Shown here piece by piece: positions 38,601 to 52,635 of a stretch of DNA of 64,000 nucleotides. Origin of the DNA: Cenococcum geophilum 1.58 (taxonomy: Eukaryota > Ascomycota > Dothideomycetes > Gloniales > Gloniaceae). Position numbers and translations under genes: made by a program. The stretch spans positions 2,108,001-2,172,000 of the forward strand of contig KV748179.1 of assembly GCA_001692895.1 (NCBI GenBank). The letters run 5' to 3'. The notes under the pieces are model-generated. The model was given only the letters and a program-made list of their open reading frames with translations, was not told the origin of the DNA and ran no database searches. The first letter of the stretch is position 1. Each line of letters opens with the position of its first letter.

Positions 38601-39526
38601 TAGAGGCTCTATATTTAACCAAAACAGAGCTCAAATAATATACGGAACGTTAATCCCCCAACGTAAATTTTAACCCGAGTTTATAAGTAATAAGTCAATT
38701 AATTCTAGAGCTTTATTATATAGACTTTAATTAATATATATAGAGATAAGGTTTTCTAGAGGGAGACCCCCTAGGACCCCCCTATATAGAGCTTTTACTT
38801 AATTTAGAAGTAGTAGTAAGATTAAGGCGCCTTAGTTACTGCTAGGTAAGGATTTACTACGGTGACCAAGGCGCCCTACTTAAGCTAGGCTTAAGGATTA
38901 TATTGGTCACGAATCTAGTATATATTTAGACTGCAGAGCTTTAATATAGAGCCCTCTACGTAGGATCTAATATAGTAGATTATAATTCTAATTTAAAGCT
39001 TTATATACTAAATATTTTTAATACCTAATAACTAAATCGCCGTATAGCTGGAATTAAAGTAAGTCTACTACCCTAACTTAATTAAATACGTGTATAGGAA
39101 GAAATATAACTATATATAAAGATGTCTAATATAATTAAGTAACCATATTATTACCTACTTAGTTTAGACGTATAACAACGCAATAGCTTAGCAATAACGT
39201 AATAGCTCAGCGCCGAGTAATAGGAGGGGGGAGGAAGGGGAGGAGATTAGAGGTGGCTCGGCCACTATAAGAAGGTTATAATATTAGTATGATATTAAAC
39301 TTTAAAAATCGTATCCCAGGAGCTTAATTAAAAACCCCTATATAAAATATTAATAGTGTTTAATTATAGAGCTTTAAACCGGCAGATCTTTTAGGAATGC
39401 CTATTATAAGCAGCTCCAAGTATAAAATCTAGAATATTTAATAGTAGTATAAGTATAGGACAGGGGTATATATTTGCGTTCCTAAATAACATTATATAAC
39501 GCTATTTTTGGGTAATAAAAACCGCC
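38601..39526. other. AT-rich sequence without recognisable genes
   Basis: This stretch is RIP-like in composition and has no long frame. I see a few GGCGCC palindromes and a purine-rich run at 39217-39245. It could be further decayed transposon sequence, but I cannot name a family. Confidence 0.4.
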
Positions 39527-40510
39527 ATTAATGTTACTCGACTAACACCTACTAGAGATTCCTCCGTCCTTTCTATCTCCTCCCTTACCCGTCTCCTCGT
39601 TCAATATTATCTATATCGCTATATTAACCAATAGATCCCTTAGTAGAGACTAGGGAGGGGTATTAAAGCGCCTCTAGCTCTTATAAGGAGGAAGAAAGAA
39701 GAAGAGAGGAAGGTATAGAGGAGGGAGTATTTATAGACGGGAGGAGGCCTATAAATAGGAGATTAGGCAGCCATAATATAGATATTAATATTGCTTAACT
39801 GACACCTACTAGACGCCCCTCTATTCTTTCTATATCCTTATTAGATGCTATTTATATTACTACGTTAACTAATAGATCCCTTAGTAGGAACTAGGGAGGG
39901 GTATTAGAGCACCTCTAGCTCTTATAAGGAAGAAGAAAGAAGAAAAGAGGAAGGTATAAAGGAGGGAGTATTTATAGACGGGAGGAGGCCTATAAATAGG
40001 AGATTAGGCAGCTATAATATAGACATTAATATTGCTTAACTAATACCTACCAGACGCCCCTCCGTCCTTCCTATCTTCTCTCTCGCCTATCTCCTCGTTT
40101 AATGCTATCTATATTACTACGTTAACTAATAAATCCCTTAGTAGGGACTAAAGAGGAGTATTAAAGCACCTCTAGCTCTTATAAGGAAGAAGAAAGAAGA
40201 GAGAAAGGTATAGAAGAGGGAGTATTTATAGATAGGAGGAGGCCTATAAGTATAGGAGATTAAACAGCTATAATATAGCTATTAACGTTACTTAACTAAT
40301 ACCTACTAGAGGCTCCTCTGTCCTTCCTATCTTTTTTCTCGCTTATCTCCTTATCTAATACTATCTATATTACCACATCAACTAATAAATCCCTTAGTAG
40401 GGACTAAGGAGGAGTATTAGAGCACCACCAGCTCTTATAAGGAAGAAGAAAAAAAAAGAGGAAGGTATAGAGGAGGGAGTATTTATAGATAGGAGGAGGC
40501 CCTATAAGTA
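39527..40510. repeat. Satellite of about four units, 240-257 bp each
   Basis: Successive copies start at about 39527, 39782, 40024 and 40281, each with an ATTAATRTTRCTYRACTRAYACC-like opening. Shared landmarks recur in each unit, such as CTCTTATAAGGA followed by a purine-rich GAAGAAAGAAGA stretch and GGAGGGAGTATTTATAGA. The last copy ends near 40510. Units differ mainly by transitions and small indels. No coding capacity was seen. Confidence 0.85.
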
Positions 40511-40867
40511 TATAATTTAGTAAGTATTAATAGCACGATATTCTTATATAAGATAGGCTTAATTACTTACTAAAATATAGGGTATCTCTATCACTGCAGT
40601 GGCTACTATAGTAGTAGAGACGCCTTAAAGATTTAATATAACTAACTACTAAGGCTGTTAATAAGTGGAAGGTAGGCTACCAATATAGTGCAAACAATGT
40701 AGTTATTAATATTATTTTAACCTGTTTTTACTTCTAGTATACGCGTAAATCGTCCTTATATTTAGCGTAGAGCTAGTTATAGGTAGTAAGCTAATTTAGG
40801 TCTAGCTTTGCTATTAATATAGCTGTAGGTAGTATATCCCTTAGTATAGGTCAATTTAGTAGTTCTA
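40511..40867. other. AT-rich spacer left of Gypsy E
   Basis: I recognise no gene or repeat here. It is the left flank into which Gypsy E inserted, since TTCTA at 40863-40867 is repeated at 47197-47201. Confidence 0.4.
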
Positions 40868-41060
40868 TGTTACGGAACGCGGGCAATAGCTACAGAGCGT
40901 ATGTATTTAAGAAGTCTATAAGACGTTACGCAATCAATTGTAAGGGTCAAGGGCGTAAGGAGGTGATATACCTACGCGTAGCTGATATAAGCTATACGCG
41001 AGGTGTATATAAGAGCACGGGGCTCTCCTATGGAGGCCCCTATAGTGGGGTTCCGTAACA
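40868..41060 (-). repeat. 3' LTR of Gypsy E
   Basis: This 193-bp LTR is bounded by TGTTACGGAAC and GTTCCGTAACA. It is the more mutated of the pair. The short plus-strand frame across it is not a gene. Confidence 0.9.
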
Positions 41061-44000
41061 CTACCCCCCCTCCTATAGAGGCGGAGCTCCGGCGACGCTG
41101 TGGTTACTATATATATATAAAAGGGGCACTTAAGGTATAGAAAAGAAGAAAGGGGGGTATTGCTAAAGGTTTAAAACAATGTTATATGATAAGGCTTAGC
41201 ATCTAAGACAACTTTAACCGCTAGTCGAAGTTCCTGGACATCTTAACGATATTCCAGTTATGTGATCACACTTTACCGCAATCTAATGGCAATTTGCCCT
41301 TATGTAGTAATATACAATGGTTTAACTCTATAAGGGCTCCTATAGAGGATTAGGTATAAAATCTCTGCTTAGGCCCGGTTTCTATAGGTTTGTATAGTAA
41401 AAGTTACTAATTAGATCCTTTGCATTTTTAAAGTCTTCCTATAGTTGCTATTCTGGCTAATTTATATTAAATCCTATATATATAGCTCTATAATAGAGCT
41501 GTCGTCCTTTACCTTTACTAAAGTATTTAGAGTTAATAATTCGTTTAATGGTCTACTCCTTATGGTTCTTATCTTCGTTCTCGTCTCAAATTAGTACTAG
41601 TAGGGGTTTAGGCTGTGTCTACCCTAGTAAGGGGTTAGGCTAATAGAGGTGTAGTAGCTATAGGTAAAATATAGGCTATATCCCATAGGTGGCTAGGGTA
41701 GGTGGGAGTTCTAGCTTATATACGGCTCCCCTATTAATAACTCGTTTAATTAGATAGGGGCCGAGGTTCTTATAATTAAGTAACTTTATAGGCCTCTATA
41801 TAGAGATATTGCGTATATCTAGCTATACCTAGTCGCCAACATGCATCTCCGGTGGTGGCGTTCTATAGCGGTTAGCGAAGTAGGCCTACTTTACTTAAGC
41901 CCAGGCCATTTCTCCCTTATAGTAGTTGAGTAGATTTTTTATACGGTCTATATGCTAGTTAGCAAGTAGTATCTTAAGGCGTTTTCTATATAGTAGTTTC
42001 TTATTAATAGGTTCTAGTGGCTCTATACTAAATTAAGGGTAATAACCCTTATTCGCAAAAAACGGGGTAAGTCCTATAGTGGTTAAGACGTAGTTATTTA
42101 CTATAAATTTACCTAGTAGGAGGTAATCTACCCAGTCATCTTAACTATAAGCGACTACCTATTATAGGTACACTTTTATACTAGTATTAGCGTTTTCCGG
42201 TTACCTAGTAGTTTTATAGTAGAAGAATATAGACATCTTAATAGAGATGCTAAGGCGTTAGCAGATTCGTCTCTATATATTAGAGTTAAATTATATACCT
42301 TAGTCGGACGTAATTAAGTTAGGTAACCTATATAGTCAGTAAACTTCGCGGAAAAAGGCGTTAGTAATATCGCTAACGGCTACGCCTTCAGTTAGGACGT
42401 AGTGGCGCTCTTTTATAAGTTAGTATATTATTATAAGGATGTTCTTATAGGTACGGCCATATCGTTTATAGGGTAGTAGGTTAATAATAAAATCTATGGC
42501 GATATCTGCCTATTGTTGTATAGGTACTAGTAGAGGGTGTAGTAGTCCTTAGTACTTTATATTAAAGGCCTTAGCGCGCTTATAACCGTAGCAGGCGCCT
42601 ATAAAGCGTTTAACTAAGTCTATCATTTTTAGCCAGAAGTAGTATCGGCTAAGAAGCTTATAGGTTCCTCCTCTACCTAAGTAGCCGCTTAATTAGAGGT
42701 CGTGGGCCATTTAGATTAGTTACCGTTGTAAATTTTCTAAGTTAGGGATAAATAGGCAACCTCTATAATAGAGCCTATTCTCTTTTACTTCTAAGGCTAC
42801 TATATTAATCTAGCCTAAGCTTTAAAGGTTAGTAGGCAGTATACGGGCGCCGGCGGTCTTTACGGCAATAAGTTAATACAGTAATAGGTCAACAGAGGTG
42901 TCATATACCGTAGTAATAAGCTCGTTAATTTCGGAAGGTAACTCTAGTTCTATAGTATGAAGCTAAGGTACAGTTGGCTCTATTATAGGTAATATACCTA
43001 GGGCCAAATTTCGTACTTTTAGGATCGTCTGTTATTGGAACTAATTATAGGGGTTATCTTTAAACTAAGAAAGGTCCTACAAGCGGCGTGTTAGGCTATT
43101 AGGTTTAGTACCTTATACTCCTAGTCTATATATAATTTTAAAGTTAAAACCAGAGAGGAACTTATTCCAATATACTTAGCGTTAGTTTAGCTGCTTTATA
43201 GTTATAAAGTACTTAAGGTTGCGATAGTCCGTAAGGACTTCGGTTAGCTAATTAAGCTCTACTAAGGAGAGTTCTAGTTAGAATTCTTTAAACGCTTATA
43301 TAATTACAAGGAGTTCTTTATTATAGATCTTATAGTTATACTCTTATAGTATAAGCTTAGACAAGTAGAATATGACTAGGTAAAGAAAACCGTTATCACC
43401 CATCTAGGAGAAAACGCCTGCATTAACGTGGTCTAAGGAGTCGGTTTTAAGATAGAGTTATCATCCTAGTATAAAGTGGGCTAGGATAGGTGCTTTAGTA
43501 AAGGCATTTTTAAGGTCTTAGAACGCCTTCTTATATTTAAGCGTTTAGGTAAAGCGTAAGTGCGTTTTTCTTCCTTTTATAAAAGGCCCTTCGTTCGCAT
43601 TATTGCTATAAATAGTGCTACTATACCTAAGAAGTTGTGTATAAATTTCTAATAGAAGTTAGCAAAACTAAGGAAGGCTTATATATCCTTAATACAGTTA
43701 AGGGCTTACTATTTAGTAATTATACGTACCTTCTTAGGGTCCATACGGACACCCTTAGTAGTAACAATTAGTCTAAGGTATTTTACTTCTGTGACTAAGA
43801 ATTTATATTTCTTTAAATTAATATAAAGTCCTGCGTCCCTAAGGCGCTATAGGACCTTTTAAACGTGTTCGGTATGCTTAAAAGGGTCATTATTATAAAT
43901 AAGTATATTATCCAGGTACGCAGAGCAGAAGTCATTAAGGTAGTCCCGTAAGGCGTTATTAATATAGCTTTAGAAGATGCCTGGGCCGTTATATACGCCA

Positions 44001-47000
44001 AAGGGCATAATAGTATATTTAAATTAGCTAAAGCGCAATGCGAATATAGTTTTCTATTTATTACCTTCCCGTATTTAGAGATAGTTAAAGGCGGCGATAA
44101 TATTAAGCTTAGTATAGATTTTAGCTTAGCTAAGCCGCTTAAGGGTCTCCCGTATAAGCGGTACTAGGTATTAGTTTTTAATTGTAATGGCGTTAAGTCC
44201 TTTATAGTTAATATAGAATTAAATACCTCCTTCTAGCTTCTTAGCGAGAAGGATAAGGGCGGCTGCTAATAATATACTAGGATAAATAAACCCTTTGTTA
44301 AGGTACTTATTAATATACTTTCTTATAACTAAAAGTTCGTCTTTTAATATTAGGTAGGGTCTCTTATAAGGTAGCGTTTTTCCTTATTTAATATTAATGG
44401 CATAGTCATTAGGTTAATATAGGGGGAGTATATCTACGCCCTTTTATAAGCATATATTAATAAAGTTATAGTACCTCTTAGGGAGGAGCTTACGGAGTTC
44501 TTCATTAGTAAGTCCTTTTTTAAGTTATATAAACTTCTTAAAGTCTAAAGGTAAAAGTCTATAAAGTTCCGCAGGGGCGTCGTCTTCTAAAAGGTTAACT
44601 ATGTCTATCTTATTACTATAGAGGACGTAGTCCTATTCTTTATTAAGCTTATATAGTCATAATTAGGAAGCTACAGTAACGGTCTAGCCTTTCCTACGTG
44701 CTATACGGTAGAAGGCCGCGGCACTTATATAATAGCAGTTGGTTATAGGTGGGGTAATAAGGGGTTTCTTAGGTTAATATCCTAGTAAGTAAATAAAGGC
44801 AGCTAGGCCATATCCTAGGCAAGTCTCTCTATAGTATTTAGAGTTAAAGGTTACTTCTTTCTTTTCCTAGTTAATGGCGGGGTTATATTATTTAAGCTAG
44901 CTTATTCCAAGGATAATAGGGTAGTTAGTAAGTAGTATAATATAGGCCCAAAGCTCTTCCTGGTGCCCGTTTATATCTAAGTAGAGTTATACTACGTAGG
45001 TAATCTTCTATATGGTATAACTACTATTAGCAAGTTATAGGGCGCGGGCTTTAATAAGGGGTAAGGTAGGCAGGTTATAAGTATACACAAGTTAGGTATC
45101 TACAAATTGGTTAATAGCTCCGCAGTTAATTATAGAACGGCTTTTATATTATTTTATAGCAGTAGTTCCTATTATAGGTAAAACTATCTATTTCCGTCCG
45201 TTTATCTTTACTAAGTTATCTATTAAGTAGGCCGATATATAGATCCCTCTATTATTAGGGCGTTCCAACCTATAACTTAGGGCTAGGACTTAGCGTTTTC
45301 CGCTTCCGTATCCAAGTCTACTACTATTACTACGTCTTTGTTTTATACGGTAGTGGCGCGTAGCAACGTATTTAGTATTTAGGGCATTAGGTTAGGTGTT
45401 AGGCGGCAGGTACTAAACCTAGCTATTAGGCAGTTTAGGTTATTATAATAACAGCCTTCTTAACGGCATCTATAACAGCGTCCTAATTTCCGGAGTAGCT
45501 CGCGCTCTCCATCTAGGAGTTTTTGCGGAAAGGTTAGTATAGAGAGGTCAATATTGGCTCCAGTGGTACTTAAGGTAGTAAGCGTCGGTAGCTTAGTATA
45601 TATAGGTTTAGTAGGCCCAGAGGGCTTCTATAGAGAGGTCTTTAAGTAAGGGTTAGTAGTAGCAATCTAATTTAGTTATCGTTTAATCTTTTATAGGGCT
45701 GCTACCATCTTATAAATATCGTTGTAGTTATAGCTAGCGGCTGCGTAACTAAGGCGATAAGTAACTTTTTTAAGGAGATCCTTCTAGTTTTTAGTATCGT
45801 CTTGGGTAAGGGCTCTGGTATATTCCTAGAATTTAACATAAAACTCGTTAAATAATTTAGTAGGGCTCATCTTTAGGGCATGTAGTTTAGCTTAGTTAGT
45901 AGCTAGTAGGTCATAGTCGCGGTATATTAGGTTAAGATCGTTAAGGACTTCTTAGTAAGACTACCACTTCTAGGGGCTACTAATCTCCCATCGGGCGAAG
46001 AGTCTGTTAAATAGTATACCCTTTATTCGCCCAATAATATAGCCAATCTTAGTGTCTTCCGTAGGAAAAAGGCAGGCGCTCTAAGTTAGTTTCTCGCGGA
46101 TTTGCATCTTCTAGTAGCTATATTCCTTATAGTCTCCTTAAAAGACTAGGGGATTAGGGTAACATACGTTAGATCCTACGGTAACAGTTTAGGTCCGATT
46201 ATTATAGCTTTTATCATCACTGCTTTAGTAGGGGTTCCTATTAGGTAAAGCTACTTAGCGCTAACCCTCTATTAAGCGTTAAGTAGGTGAAGTTGCCAGA
46301 GGTATAGAGACTTAGGTAGCATTATATATAGCAAAGAGGTATCTAGCGTTATTATAAATATACTCGTTAAGCTAAGATTATAGGTATTTAATTATGCCTT
46401 CTTTTTCAGTAACTGTAGCAATTAGTGCAATCTCATTCTTCTTTAACTGTTAAACGTCGCGTTTAGATACGCGGAGGTCGTCTTTAGTTTCTTAACGTGT
46501 GTTATTGGCGAGCGCCTTACGAGCTTATAGGTCTTAGATAATATTGCAATCTTAGGCAGTACGCATCTTAGCTCGTGTAAGCTTTAGGTAGTAATTCTAT
46601 AAAAGGCGGTAGTATTTATTAGAGTCTCGTGCTACCATTTTTATAAATATCTCGGTATCTCATATTTTGATTTTAATAGGTAGTAGCCCTTCCATTTACT
46701 TGTCTATAGTTACATAGTCAATAAAAAATAAGACATTATCAGTGTCTATCTCCTTAAGGGTTAGGGCTAATAAATTAAATTCTCCTAGGATTAATTGGCG
46801 TCGTAGGTTAAGTATAGGTATTAGATTATTCTTTAGGTTTAATATAGTAGCTAGTAAGGAATATTATCTTACTATTATGGGTTCCTTGGGAGTATAAAGT
46901 GAGGTAATTCATAGACACGCTGCTTTTAGCAGCGCCTGCAGTATTATAAAGACGTAGAATTAGTTATAGGCTAAGCGTTAGTAGTAAAAAAGGCGCAACG

Positions 47001-47003
47001 TAA

Positions 47004-47196
47004 TGTCACGGAACGCGGGTAATGGCTACAGAGTGTATATATTCAAGGAGTCTACAAGACGTTACGCGATCGATCGTAAGGGTCAAGGGCGTAAGGAGGT
47101 GATATACCTACGCGTAGCTGACATAAGCTATACGCGAGGTGTACGCGAGAGCACGGGGCTCTCCTATGGAGGCCCCTGCGGTGGGGTTCCGTGACA
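47004..47196 (-). repeat. 5' LTR of Gypsy E
   Basis: This 193-bp LTR is bounded by TGTCACGGAAC and GTTCCGTGACA, perfect 11-bp inverted ends. It is less mutated than the 3' copy. Confidence 0.9.
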
Positions 47197-47201
47197 TTCT
47201 A

Positions 47202-47860
47202 GCTTTAGAAGATTGTTTTTCTTCTTAGATAGGTTAGTATACTACCATACCTCGTTAGTTTTAGCTATATTAGATAATAAAGAACCATTAAATCCAATCG
47301 GATGGCTTATTAAGGATAAGGTTAATTTTTAATTTAATAGGTTAGGAAGGGTCCAGGTTAGGGTCTAGCTAGCGTCTTAGTAGAACCTTATTTAGACGTT
47401 CTAAACTTTTAATTTAATTTATTAATTCGTTTATTAGTTAGGTACATTTATTAACTAGGGTTAATTATCCGTTCGTTTAATAGGTAAAGAAGCTTAAGAC
47501 ACTATAAAGGTAGTAAAAGTAGTGATTTTTTAAATAAGGTAGTAGATCTAGACTTTAGATTACCAAAATTTAAATAAAAGAAAACTAGAAATTAATTAGG
47601 GAAAAAGATAAAAAAAAATTAACTATCCCTTACCAATCTTATTAATATTAGAGGTATAGCCAAGCCTGCTTATAAAGGGCTTTACTAAATATATATAAAA
47701 CGCTTTATATAGCTACTAGGGTGACTAAGTAAGGCTATAAGGCTAGAAAGAGAGTTCTTAGTTAGGAATCGTTGCAATTATTTATATATTTTTAGAGGTT
47801 ATATAACTCCTTATATAAGCGACATTTCCGCCCTTTAAAAAAAATCCAAAAAATCCAAAA
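47202..47860. other. AT-rich spacer between Gypsy E and the Helitron
   Basis: This stretch has no long frames and nothing I can name. It should contain the 3' terminus of the Helitron (a short hairpin before CTRR on the minus strand), but I could not place that end with confidence. Confidence 0.4.
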
Positions 47861-48199
47861 ATTAATTAACGCTATAGACAGCAGCAATATTAATCTAGCA
47901 AGACTGCTAATTCTCCCTATATACTATTATATATATATCTAACAGCTCTAGAAGTAGTAAAAAGGTAGAATAAATAGGGGGGTTCAAATTTAGAGAATTG
48001 GATTTCGCGGTTAAGCTATTTAAAAATTAGGAAACTAAGACAAATGCTATATTCTCCGCTTACCTCTAAGCTAGTACATAATTTCCTATTTAGGAAAAGT
48101 CGTTTATAAGTAGTTACTACTACCTCCGTACAAAATCTTCTTATTATACCTTTTTAGTCTTACTTATAGATAATTAAAATCGTTCTATATTAAACCCAC

Positions 48200-51100
48200 A
48201 TTTAAATATAAGCCCTAAAAGCTTTTTAAATTATAAGATTGCTATATAGGTTAGCCTAGTTATTTTATCCTTTTCCTTAATATCTAGAACTACCTAATTA
48301 AGTATTAGGCCCTAGCTTTTATATACAGTAAGAGTAAAAGCCAAAGTAATTAGAAATTAACGCTATAAGTAAAAGCCTCTTATACCCTCCTATTTACAAA
48401 GTATAGAAAATATAGGGACGACTTTCTTACTATCTAACTAAGTAAATAGGGCAGGTCCGTTATACCTATCTACTACAATTAGTAATAACTAAGGCTAGTC
48501 CTTTTTAATATCCGCGTATCCCTTCTATATAACATCTTTAACTATACTAATAGTACCGTTTACTAAGCCTAGTTTAACCCAGATATTCTATATTAGTATT
48601 ACTTTTACGCTAATACATAGGACTAGACTCTCTATAGTATTGCACTAATTAGGAGTAACTTTCCGCATACCTACACCAATATTAACTAACTTAATAGCCA
48701 CCACTAGCTGTAAAAGGTCGCGAAGCTAAGTAGTGTTATACTTACCTATAGTAGCGCGTATGCTATATAGCCGAATTACGTTATTAAAGCCCGCAACCTT
48801 ATTAGTGGATAGGCCCTACTTACACCTAGTTAAAAGAAGCCTCTAGGTTAAATTACTTATAAAATTACTATATAGCTCTATAAGGGCGGTCCTAAATACA
48901 AAGCTCTTAGCGTTATTACTACCCTACCGCATAACTTAATCTAGGATAGTAGTTTAGTTAATTGCCTTATAGGCTCCTTTTCTATAGCTAGTAAGCTCTA
49001 ACAGCCTAGCGGGTAGATTGCTATATAAGGCCGCCTAATTTATAGGGGGAAGCTAATAGAAATCGCCTACTAGCAAGATGTTTAAGCCTTTAAAGTAGTT
49101 GTTATTACGCACAAAATATATTTAATAGAGGCGGCGATTAATCTAAGCTAGATATACTTACCTAATTATAGATTTCTTATTAAGGACAAGATAGTAAATA
49201 TCCTTAAAAGCTTATTATAGAGGCGTAAGACCAATAGTAGGTAATTCCTTAAACGGGTAGTTTACTAGCAACCTTAATAGATTATATATAGTTCTGCCGT
49301 TAATATTAAAGGCAGCTACCCTAGTAGGGGCCGCTTAAGCTAATAGCATTAGCTTATTATTAGCCCTTACTATATTATAGAGCGTAGTAAAGAGGACAGT
49401 AATAAGATATAATTTGCCGGTTCCTGCCTCTCTATTAATATTAATCTATAATAGGAAGGGGCTAAGGCCTACTTAGATCTGCCTATAGTAATTAACTATA
49501 ATATTATAGATATAACGCTAGCCTAGTTATAAGGAGGATAGAGTTACTATTTAGGATAGGCGGCTCTATAGTAGAGGCTATAGCCGTACTTCCTACTAAT
49601 AAGTCCTCTTATTAAGCTGCGGGTACGTACCTCAATATATACTTTAGTCGTAGTTATAATTAAGCTCCCTATTACTAAGCCTGTCAGGATCTTTAATTTT
49701 AACTTTATTAGTATTTTAAATGCGGGCATACAGGGCCTTAAAGGACTAGTATAGCTCTAAGTCGTTTGCGAAATCGCCTTTAAACTTATTAATATTATCA
49801 GCAGTTTTATAACCTTCCTTTAGTTTCTAATTATAGAAGTAGTTAAGTAGGTGCTAATAAGAGTTAATATAAGCCTAATAGGAAGCCATATAATTAGGGG
49901 CCCCGAATCTATTAGTATAAGTAGCCACATTCTTATACTCCCTCTATAGATAATAAAGAATAAGCTTTATACGGTAGAACTTAAGATACTATAAATAAAA
50001 AGGATCGCCTTTATATCGCGGAAAGTATAATATAACTTAAGGCCTTGCTCTTAGTCGATGCTTATAAGTAGAGTAATTAAAATAGAGTAAAAAATTAAGG
50101 AAAGTAACGTCCTCTACCATATCTAGGCAGCGCTTATATTTCTTATAGTTAGACAGTCTATACCCTCTTAGTTACCTATCCTTAAGCTTATATATAGCGC
50201 TTTAATCATCCTCCTAGCGGCAGTTTAAAGTTACTATATTCCTTAAGCCTTTAGAAAAGGAAATGTTAAAAAGTAGATAATATACCTCCTACGCTAACTA
50301 ATTACGTTTAGCAATAAGCTTATTTATAAACTTAGCTACTACCAAACTAAAGGTATAAAGACTGTTGGCGTGCAGCTATACTAATTAGAGTAACTCCTAG
50401 TAGAAAGTTAACCTTTTCTCTTCCTTGCTGTAATATTTGCCTATATAGTTAACTATTACTAATATGCTTATAGCGGGCGATATATTAATATTTGCCATCT
50501 ACGCTAATATTATAGCTGCATTATAGCCATTAAGAAGCTTATTGTTACGCTATAAACAGAACGTCTAATAATATAGATTTTAATCCTTTAATATAGCGGC
50601 CTTATCGCGGAGAAAGCGTAGAAAGTAAAAGCGGTACTTCTTTACCCTAGCGAAGCCTTTCTTTAATCTTAAGTAGTAAGATTTAGTGTAATTATAGTGC
50701 TGTTAAAATTAATTAAAGCAGGCGGTAAGAAGCTTACTAGTATTAAGCTATTCTTTATAGCTAAAAGCAAAAGGATATTACAAATTAGGAGGCCTAGATT
50801 AATTAGGATTTATTACAGATATAAAAGTAGCCCAGTGCTTAGCAAAAGCCGCCCTTAATTCACCAGTTAACGGATCTAGCTTTAGGGCTATTAAACTCTA
50901 TAAGAAGCTATATATATAGCCGCTACCTTACACCTACTACTTATATTAGGACTAAAAGTTAGTACTATTAAATAGACCTATAAGTATATACTTCCTAAAC
51001 AGATTAAAGCGGCAATATAGCCAGTAAGTAGCAATATATAGATTATTATTAAAATTCTAAAAAGCAATCTAGTAGCGTTAAGCCTTATTAGTAGCCTTAT

Positions 51101-52608
51101 ACTCGTTAAATAGAGGCATATAAGAGTATAGATTATACCAATATAAATTAGTAGCGCTAAGTGTAAAGAATAGAGACCCGCTTTTAATATTTTTAGTATA
51201 AGCTATAAGCTTATTCCTCTTCTGCTTCTAGTAGGGCCTAGTGCCCTTAAGCTTCCATATATACTATATAATCTTATTTAAAACCTAGTTACCCCTACTA
51301 CTATTTATAAGATTATTAAGCTTATCTAAAGATAGACTATTTTTATTTAATTAGCCGTAAAGGAAGTGGGTGGCGTTAAGGGCTTACTCTCTTATAATCT
51401 AATTAAACACATAGTAGTAAAATAAGGGGTAGCGGCTAAACCAACCGTCCTAATACTTTAGTATATGCTTGGCGTACGCAGCTAGGGTAACTATATAGCT
51501 TTATAGTATATTAAAGTCGGCTTTACTATAAGGAAATAGAGTAGGAAAGGCGCCGCATATAATAAAACTAGCTAATCGCTTGGAGAGAAGTGTCTACCAC
51601 ATAGTAGGAACCTCTAGGCCCGCTTATAGGCCTTATTATTATTAAACCTCACAACTTAAAAGCTCCAATTTATTAAGATTAGGCACTAGATTAGGAACCA
51701 AAGTGTTTAGTATATTATTATTAAATTCGCTATCTAGTATATTACTACTAGGCTTAACAGGTAGAGGATTAATAATAGGAGGACGTTGTATAGAAGCAGA
51801 ATTGCCTATAAAAGCCAACGCAGCCTATAATCTAGGAGTAAGCTAAGCCGTTAGGCTACTAGAATCTAACTCCGGCTTATTAATATAAGGTAGCTAATCT
51901 AATATAGAGCTATTTTTAGGTAAGCTAGTAAGCCTAGTACTATATATTTTAACATCGCAATAATTAGGATAATTAACCTTTAGAAAGTAAAGCCATAGTA
52001 ATATAGTAGAGCACTTTATAGTGTACCGTTTAGTAAACCACTAGCTTAGGTATTCGCTACTATCTACTACTATAGGCCTTACAACTAGTATATTAAGTTT
52101 AGTAGGTAGCCATAGTAGCTGCCTCTAAGTCTTTAGTATATTCTAGCCAAAGTAGTAAATATAGCTAGTATAGTAATATTGCTAGCCACGTATACGCACG
52201 ACTTATAGATAAACATATACGCACATAATTAGAAGCTCCTCTACTATAGTAAGTATAGGTAGGAAGCTAGGAACAGGCCCTAGATTAAGCCCATTACTTT
52301 TACTAAATAGGGGGGAAAGGGTTAGATCTTTAAGACTATTGGCGTTCTTTATACAGGCTTTATATATACCTATATTATTACCCTCCGTAGCTAGGCCTAT
52401 TTAGAACTACCGCTCCTTATAACAACTACATATCTCTATATATTTAGCCTATAGTATACTCCTAAACTTCTTAATTCGCTCCTAATCGACAGCTAAAACG
52501 AGTAGTAGTATAGCCGTAGTTAGAGCTTGCTAAGAGGGAGCTTACTATAAGGGAGCTTGCCATAAGGAAGGTGGTATTAGTAGTAGGGTAGGTATTGGCG
52601 GTAGTGTA
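48200..52608 (-). pseudogene. Helitron Rep-helicase remnant
   Basis: Helicase landmarks on the minus strand are a Walker A block (REAGTGKLYL) at about 49405-49440 and a motif II-region block (ILLVGDFY-LPPI, relatives VGDFxQLPPV) at about 49040-49090. Next come the late block with NIWVKLGLVNGTI near 48530-48580 and a motif VI block (TLAFTLTVYKS-GL) near 48300-48350. These are Pif1 family hallmarks. Upstream, the block ANINISPAISILVIVNYIGK near 50420-50480, followed by YYSKEEKR, is the conserved segment that follows the HUH nickase centre in fungal Helitrons. The HUH residues themselves were not read. The gene has many stops and no intact frame. Confidence 0.75.
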
Positions 52609-52635
52609 CATTAGGATTATTTTTTTGGGCGCGTT

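Larger units (their letters stand above)
40868..47196 (-). mobile_element. Full-length Ty3/Gypsy chromovirus E with target duplication
   Basis: This 6329-bp fossil element has LTRs at 40868-41060 and 47004-47196 (193 bp each) and a perfect 5-bp target duplication, TTCTA. It reads on the minus strand: gag to the right, reverse transcriptase at about 43800-44250, and integrase at about 41700-42900. A chromodomain-like tail lies at about 41390-41560. A polypurine tract on the minus strand directly abuts the left (3') LTR at 41061-41077. The two LTRs differ at about 19 sites, all transitions, giving about 10% divergence that reflects RIP more than age. It is structurally whole but has many breaks. 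Confidence 0.9.

Noticed and set aside
40867-41058. Matching short frames here and at 47003-47194
   Set aside because: They lie entirely inside the two LTRs of Gypsy E and owe their similarity to the LTR repeat, not to a gene.
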